Of a stretch of DNA of 28,510 nucleotides, positions 23,939 to 28,510 are shown in pieces. The position numbers and the translations under genes were made by a program. The stretch is from JBBRLG01 sp038231495 (lineage in GTDB: Bacteria > Planctomycetota > Planctomycetia > Gemmatales > Gemmataceae), in assembly GCA_038231495.1 (NCBI GenBank), contig JBBRLG010000019.1, positions 1-28,510 of the forward strand, read 5' to 3'. The notes under the pieces were generated by a model. It made no database searches. It had not been told where the DNA came from and saw nothing but the letters and a program-made list of their open reading frames with translations. Within the stretch, counting starts at the first letter, position 1. The number at the start of each line of letters is the position of its first letter.

Positions 23939-25162
23939 TCACCTCTGTTCGCCAAGGAGTTTGCCGTAGACCTCGCGGTAGCGAACCCAACCGATTCGTT
24001 CGAGGTCAAAATGCTTTCCCGCGGCCGCACGGCACCGGGCCGGTGTAGCAGGATCCTTTAACAATTGCAGCAATTGGGGCAGCGCGTGGCGGTACGCCTC
24101 GGCCGTGCAATGAGGCAGGATAACGCCCACCGCGCCCCCGAATTCGTTACCCTCGTCCGTCAGCAACGCGTCCAGATCCCCGATCCCGGCCGTGGAAACG
24201 ACCGGCAGCCCCGCGGCCAGGTATTCGCCGATCTTCGTCGGGGAGGAACTAACTTTGGATAGACAGGGTTTGATGAGTGAAAGTGCGAAGCCGGCTTTAG
24301 CCAACTCCCCTTGCAACGCAGCGGAGGGTACAAAGTCAATATCGACGTAATGTTGCAAGTCCCGGGATTCCAGCAATCGAACTAATGCCGCAGGATCGCT
24401 TTGCGTCCAAACGGCCCAGCGAAGGCCGGGAAGAAATTCCCGCGCCTGGCCGAAAAAATCAACCATCGCTTCGGTGAGATACCAGCCACCCAGTTTGCCG
24501 GCGTAAACGATCGTCTGCCGTTCGCCGGGTAAAGACTCCGTAGCTTGGGGTAAAGCGGGTGCAGCGACTTGTCTCAAATCGACGCAGCAGGGAATGACCG
24601 TCACGGGCTGGCCGGGAGTGCCGCGGTACCATTTTTCCAGCAAACGCTTTGCCTTCTGGGTGAGGACGATAACTGCGTCGGCGCCTTCAACCAGGGATCG
24701 TTCCACGCGCTTCGTCGTTCGGAACAGCAACCCTCCCACCGGCCACACCCCGGCGTCCGCATACTCCTCGGCCATGAACCCGCGGAGGTCGAAAAGAAGT
24801 TTGACGCCCGTCAACCGCTTGAGGACAAGTGCCATAAGGCCGGGCACGTGACTGCGGGCGTGTACGAGCCTTACTTTGTACTTGCGTATCAAGCGCAGAC
24901 CGGTCTCAAGGCCCGCCACAATGTCCCAAGCCGTTGCTGGGACGCTGGGGGATTTGTGATAGCGCAACCAATGCCAGACGACGCCCTTAGCCGCCAGACG
25001 GTCTTGCCAGACTCGCGTTTCCTTCCGTGTGAGGGGCCGTGGCTCGAACGTCAGGAGAATGATTCGGTAGCCGGCCCGTGCCAGCCCTTCCAGGTACGCC
25101 ACCACCTGGGTTTGGGTGAGTGGTTCCCGAACGCTTTGATAACAGAGGTAAAGCGCGGCCAT
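23939..25162 (-). CDS. GT4-family glycosyltransferase
   Basis: A 407-residue GT-B enzyme. The N-terminal half has YLCYQSVREPLTQTQVVAYL, LVHARSHVPGLMALVLKRLT and LLFDLRGFMAEEYADAGVWP, typical of the acceptor domain. The C-terminal half has IVYAGKLGGWYLTEAM, FALSLIKPCLSKVSSSPTKI and GEYLAAGLPVVSTAGIGDLD, where the conserved Glu binds the donor ribose. It is cytosolic or membrane-associated. The ATG at 25160-25162 is 5 bases after the upstream stop; an upstream reading to 25237 would overlap that gene. It is part of the gapless block of polysaccharide genes. Confidence 0.9.
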   Translation of the reverse strand: MAALYLCYQSVREPLTQTQVVAYLEGLARAGYRIILLTFEPRPLTRKETRVWQDRLAAKGVVWHWLRYHKSPSVPATAWDIVAGLETGLRLIRKYKVRLVHARSHVPGLMALVLKRLTGVKLLFDLRGFMAEEYADAGVWPVGGLLFRTTKRVERSLVEGADAVIVLTQKAKRLLEKWYRGTPGQPVTVIPCCVDLRQVAAPALPQATESLPGERQTIVYAGKLGGWYLTEAMVDFFGQAREFLPGLRWAVWTQSDPAALVRLLESRDLQHYVDIDFVPSAALQGELAKAGFALSLIKPCLSKVSSSPTKIGEYLAAGLPVVSTAGIGDLDALLTDEGNEFGGAVGVILPHCTAEAYRHALPQLLQLLKDPATPARCRAAAGKHFDLERIGWVRYREVYGKLLGEQR

Positions 25163-25167
25163 GCCGA

Positions 25168-26181
25168 TCAACGAACCTCTGCTGAGGGCCGGGCAGGTTC
25201 GGCCAAGGAAGGTTCGCGCCGCGGCGGTCGCGAGCAAAGTGCCTGGAACCAGCCGAGAAAGGTAGCGGCGTCAATGGTTGCGAGGATAAGACCCACTCCG
25301 AGGAATTGTACCGGCTTGAATAGCCAACGGATCCCCCGTCCCTCGCGGCGGCTCCAAATGCTCTTTGCGATTCGTGCCATGGCCCCCGCAGCCGGGACCG
25401 ACAGCCACCACACGCTGTGCAGCAGGCCCAGAGCTAAAAAGGGCGCTGCCAGGGCATACTGGCGGGCGATGCCGTAGTGCCAGAAGCGCTGACGCCCGGC
25501 CCAGACGTTGTGTTTGGAGTAGAGGACGAATTTGCGGAACGTCCGCGACAAGGATGGCTGGAGGTGCCACCAACCGGTTGCGTCCGGCGCCCAGCCGATC
25601 CGGAAACCGTGGGCCTCGACTTGTTCGATGAAAATCAGGTCCTCGGCCGCGCGTAGGTCTGGGAAGCCGCCGACGGCCTCCCAGACCGCCTTGCGCACGA
25701 GGGATGACGCGATCGACGGTCCCCGCATCCTGCCGCCGAGACGCAGTTGTTTGGGAGGTACGTAAGCCAGGGCGGCGGCCCGGGAGAAACGGGTGCAAAC
25801 AATCGGTTCATAATTCCCGTAAATGACGTCTAAGGTGGGATCCCGCGCGAGCACCTGGCAGAGGCGCTCAAGCCAGGTTTGTTCAATCCTGATACCAGCG
25901 TCGGTCAAGGCGACCCAGTCATTACTCGCTGCCGCAATCCCAATGTTGCGGCCCCGACCGGGGGTTGCTTCCCGCGCTTCGAGCACACGGTAGCGCAGGT
26001 CACCGGTCGTCAATTCGCGTGCAAGGGCTACGGTTCGGTCCGTCGATCCACCGTCAACAAGGATGACCTCGTCCGGCGGCAGCGTTTGGCAGCGAATTGA
26101 ATCGACGAGCAAGGGGAGGGACCGCTCTTCGTTCCGAATTGGAACCACCAGGGAAACACAGGGGCGCGACGGGATGGGCAT
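25168..26181 (-). CDS. GT2-family glycosyltransferase with C-terminal membrane segments
   Basis: A 337-residue GT-A enzyme: VSLVVPIRNEERSLPLLVDS, VILVDGGSTDRT and RGRNIGIAAASNDWVALTDA, the last holding the metal-binding aspartate motif (TDAG). Later GGFPDLRAAEDLIFIEQVE supplies the catalytic-base ED region. Two or three hydrophobic segments follow (YALAAPFLALGLLHSVWWLS and FLGVGLILATIDAATFLGWF), which would hold it at the membrane. The ATG at 26179-26181 is 9 bases after the upstream stop. The sugar donor cannot be read. Confidence 0.9.
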   Translation of the reverse strand: MPIPSRPCVSLVVPIRNEERSLPLLVDSIRCQTLPPDEVILVDGGSTDRTVALARELTTGDLRYRVLEAREATPGRGRNIGIAAASNDWVALTDAGIRIEQTWLERLCQVLARDPTLDVIYGNYEPIVCTRFSRAAALAYVPPKQLRLGGRMRGPSIASSLVRKAVWEAVGGFPDLRAAEDLIFIEQVEAHGFRIGWAPDATGWWHLQPSLSRTFRKFVLYSKHNVWAGRQRFWHYGIARQYALAAPFLALGLLHSVWWLSVPAAGAMARIAKSIWSRREGRGIRWLFKPVQFLGVGLILATIDAATFLGWFQALCSRPPRREPSLAEPARPSAEVR

Positions 26182-26190
26182 AGTGGTGGT

Positions 26191-27165
26191 TTAGACCGTC
26201 GGGACCGGGGGGTTTTGTTTTCGGCGGTAAACGGCGCGCAAGCCTTGGTACAGCGAAGAGCCGCCCAGCCAACAATAGAGTAATTTATGAACCATCCGTG
26301 GCCGGAAAAGGAGATTGGGAAAGGAACGCAGCGCCAGGTTCCCCATGCGCGCAGCCCGACGTTTGTCATTCCCCTTCAGGGAATAACCTGCGCTCGTGAA
26401 ATACATGTTTGCCACCGCCCGCCTTTCAAGCGCCCGTATCTCTGGAGGCAGGTCCGGTCGTGCGAAGTAGTTCCGGTACATGTACTCCAGTTCCGGGGCA
26501 ACGCGCGCCGATTGGGAGACCGTGTTCGATGCCGCGTGGAGCCGGTATGTGGAAAGCACTTCGGGGAAGTACGCGATGCGGTGCTTGACCCCCGCACGGA
26601 GCCAATAATCCCAGTCCATGAAATAAAAGTAATGCGGGTCGAGCAGGCCAACATCGTTCGCGACGGACCGTCGGACGAAGGCCGAAGGTTGGGGAATCGG
26701 GTTCTCACAGTCGAGCACGAACCGGAGGTAGTCGAACGCACGCTGCGGCCCGGTTCGTCCGAGCGGCTTCCCGTCGGCGTCTGTAAACAACGTGTCACCA
26801 AAAACGATCCCTACGTCGGGATGCTGTTGCAAGTAGGCCACGGCCTTGGAGACGGCACCGGGAAGGAAGGTATCGTCGGAGTTTAGCCAAACAACGATCC
26901 CTCCCTGGGCAAGTTCCCAGCCCTTGTTGATCGTCGCGGTCTGACCGCGATTGGCGTGCGATTCCCACTGAAGGCGTCCGGTATACTCCGCCAGGATACG
27001 GGGCGTGTCGTCGGTCGAGCCGTCGTCAATCACGCGGTACTCGATCGCCGGGTAGTCCTGTCCGAGGACGCTTTCAATGGTTTCGCGTAGAAACGCCGCC
27101 TGGTTGTAGGCGGGCGTCACTACGGTAACCAGCGGCGCTCCCCCAACCGTTGGAGACGAACTCAT
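26191..27165 (-). CDS. GT2-family glycosyltransferase
   Basis: A 324-residue GT-A enzyme: VTVVTPAYNQAAFLRETIES, YRVIDDGSTDDTPRILAEY, then GQTATINKGWELAQGGIVVW followed by LNSDDT, giving the DxD-like metal site. FMDWDYWLRAGVKHRIAYFP carries the catalytic-base region. No membrane segments are evident. AAAGAG lies about 8 bases before the ATG at 27163-27165, and the start is 4 bases after the upstream stop; longer readings to 27324 would overlap the epimerase. It is the second gene of the operon and probably adds an early sugar. Confidence 0.92.
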   Translation of the reverse strand: MSSSPTVGGAPLVTVVTPAYNQAAFLRETIESVLGQDYPAIEYRVIDDGSTDDTPRILAEYTGRLQWESHANRGQTATINKGWELAQGGIVVWLNSDDTFLPGAVSKAVAYLQQHPDVGIVFGDTLFTDADGKPLGRTGPQRAFDYLRFVLDCENPIPQPSAFVRRSVANDVGLLDPHYFYFMDWDYWLRAGVKHRIAYFPEVLSTYRLHAASNTVSQSARVAPELEYMYRNYFARPDLPPEIRALERRAVANMYFTSAGYSLKGNDKRRAARMGNLALRSFPNLLFRPRMVHKLLYCWLGGSSLYQGLRAVYRRKQNPPVPTV

Positions 27166-27169
27166 GAGT

Positions 27170-28225
27170 TCAACTCTTTCGCAGTAACTCGCGCTGGGCG
27201 GCGACAAGTTCCGTACAGATATCGCGGAGATTGCGGGTGATCGACCACGACGGATAGTGAGAGCGAAACTTCCGCAAGTCGCTGATGTAGCAGATGTGGT
27301 CGCCAAGCCGGTTCTGCTCGACATACCGGTGTTCGATCGTCCTTCCGGTCAATTCCTCGACCAGGGCAATGCACTCCAGGACTGACGCGCTGTTTGCACG
27401 CCCGCCGCCGAGGTTGTAAACCTCCCCGGGCCGCGGGTTACCGAGGTAGGCCTCAAACGCTCGGATAACGTCGTGGCTGTGAATCTGGTCGCGGACCTGC
27501 TTGCCCTTGTAACCGTAAACCGTGTAGGCCTCGCCGCGAACCGCGACGCGGACGAGGTAGTTCAGAAAGCCGTGCAACTCGACCCCGGAATGGGCCGGCC
27601 CCGTCAAGCAGCCCCCCCGGAACACACCCACTCTGAGCCCGAAGTACCTTCCATACTCTTGTGCCATCACGTCGGCCGCCGTCTTCGATGCCCCGAACAG
27701 CGAGTGCAGGCAGCGGTCGATTCGGCACGTCTCGTCGATCCCGTCGTGGTCGGTCGGGTCGGCGTAGTCGTAGCGCGTCGCCGTTTCGATGAGGGGTTTT
27801 TCGTTGGGGGCGTCGCCGTAGACCTTGTTGGTGCTCATGTGGATGAACACCGCTTCCGGACAAGTTTGGCGCGTCGCCTCGAGCAGGTTGAGGGTGCCGA
27901 CGGCATTGACCTCGAAATCGAGGAACGGAATTTCGCGCGCCTTGTCGTGCGACGGTTGGGCGGCACAGTGGATGACGCAATCAAAACGCGTGCGGCGGAA
28001 GAGGGAGAGGATTCCTTCCCGGTCCCGGATGTCGAGATCAACGTGGGTGAAACGCTTCGTCTGCCGCTTGAGCCGGTCCAAGTTCCAGCCCGTGTCACCC
28101 GCCGGACCGAAGAATTCGCGGCGCATGTTGTTATCGACGCCGGTGAGGACATGACCTTGGCCGTCAAAGTCGAGTACCGCCTCCGAGCCGATCAGGCCGC
28201 TACAGCCCGTGATAAGCACTTCCAT
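27170..28225 (-). CDS. NAD-dependent epimerase/dehydratase, CDP-paratose 2-epimerase-like
   Basis: A 351-residue extended short-chain dehydrogenase. The NAD motif is G7-C-S-G-L-I-G13, followed by LTGVDNNMRREFFGP, CVIHCAAQPSHDKA, HMSTNKVYGDAPNEKPLIE and the C-terminal YTVYGYKGKQVRDQIHSHDV, the last being very like CDP-paratose/tyvelose epimerases. The usual catalytic Tyr of YxxxK is replaced: the sequence reads LFGASK with F177 and K181. The ATG at 28223-28225 is preceded by GGAGG about 13 bases upstream. It is the first gene of the leftward polysaccharide operon, so its promoter should lie in 28226-28510. It supplies or interconverts a nucleotide sugar. Confidence 0.88.
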   Translation of the reverse strand: MEVLITGCSGLIGSEAVLDFDGQGHVLTGVDNNMRREFFGPAGDTGWNLDRLKRQTKRFTHVDLDIRDREGILSLFRRTRFDCVIHCAAQPSHDKAREIPFLDFEVNAVGTLNLLEATRQTCPEAVFIHMSTNKVYGDAPNEKPLIETATRYDYADPTDHDGIDETCRIDRCLHSLFGASKTAADVMAQEYGRYFGLRVGVFRGGCLTGPAHSGVELHGFLNYLVRVAVRGEAYTVYGYKGKQVRDQIHSHDVIRAFEAYLGNPRPGEVYNLGGGRANSASVLECIALVEELTGRTIEHRYVEQNRLGDHICYISDLRKFRSHYPSWSITRNLRDICTELVAAQRELLRKS

Positions 28226-28410
28226 TAAGACTCTTTCCTCCGGTGATTGACGATCTCTTGCCCGTGTTTTCGGGGTGTGGCAAATCTTTCGGGGAGCGAA
28301 GCGATTCCTGCTCTCTCCCCCGCGGTGCGCGGCGAGCCATTCAGCGACGGTGGCAGCTTTTTCGCGTGCGCCAGCGTCCGCGAGCGCACGCGAACGACAC
28401 CCGGAAAGGC

Positions 28411-28446
28411 CGACCCTCGCCAATGTTAAATTCGTGGCGAGGGTCG
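28411..28446. repeat. Perfect 12-bp inverted repeat upstream of the polysaccharide operon
   Basis: Arms CGACCCTCGCCA (28411-28422) and TGGCGAGGGTCG (28435-28446) flank a 12-base A/T-rich loop. No U-run follows on either strand, so a simple intrinsic terminator is unlikely. It sits about 185 bases upstream of the first gene and could be a regulatory site or an mRNA leader structure. The rest of 28226-28510 has no gene that I can support. Confidence 0.7.
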
Positions 28447-28510
28447 AGATTGGCCAGGGTCGATCCGGCGTCGGTGCTGATGCGTAAGAGCCTACTGAAA
28501 AAGGGTTTAC

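Overview
The window looks like chromosomal DNA of a planctomycete, most likely a Gemmata-type (Gemmataceae) bacterium. The support is high G+C in most genes, a TIGR03067-type secreted protein, a Uma2 (DUF820) nuclease, a Tat-exported intradiol dioxygenase-like protein, a MauG/CcpA-type peroxidase and a large surface-polysaccharide cluster. No RNA gene or CRISPR array was seen.

Left part (1-5302): transcribed leftward are a phosphoketolase, a sugar-phosphate isomerase/epimerase-like TIM barrel, a Uma2 nuclease bracketed by two copies of one palindromic repeat family, and the N-terminal part of a secreted class A beta-lactamase-like serine hydrolase that runs off the left edge. A small TIGR03067 protein is divergent from the phosphoketolase.

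Middle (5303-12109): a rightward, lower-G+C two-gene cassette (AAA ATPase plus a TOPRIM/DUF4276-like protein) resembles split OLD-type or PARIS-like defence pairs. It ends inside the remnant of a histidine-kinase gene and is followed by two elaborate palindromic elements. Next comes a leftward trio of exported proteins: a di-heme peroxidase, a three-repeat Spy-like helical protein with collagen-like Gly-Pro linkers, and an intradiol dioxygenase. A small hypothetical gene and a gene graveyard follow (an IS4/IS701-like transposase scrap abutting an internally deleted helicase scrap of the kind found in integrative elements).

Right part (12110-28225): thirteen leftward genes form an exopolysaccharide or O-antigen-like cluster. 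In transcription order they are an SDR epimerase, two GT2 glycosyltransferases, a GT4, a multi-pass membrane protein, another GT1/GT4, a hexapeptide acyltransferase, a zinc-ribbon methyltransferase, a membrane transglutaminase-like protein, an SGNH hydrolase, an AlgI-type MBOAT acyltransferase, an AsnB-type amidotransferase and a TviC/WbpP-type epimerase. The first seven are almost gapless and probably one operon. A 35-codon scrap of a UDP-sugar dehydrogenase lies just upstream of the last epimerase, which suggests that the cluster lost that gene. Together these genes would make nucleotide sugars, assemble and polymerise a glycan, and decorate it by O-acylation, methylation and possibly amidation.
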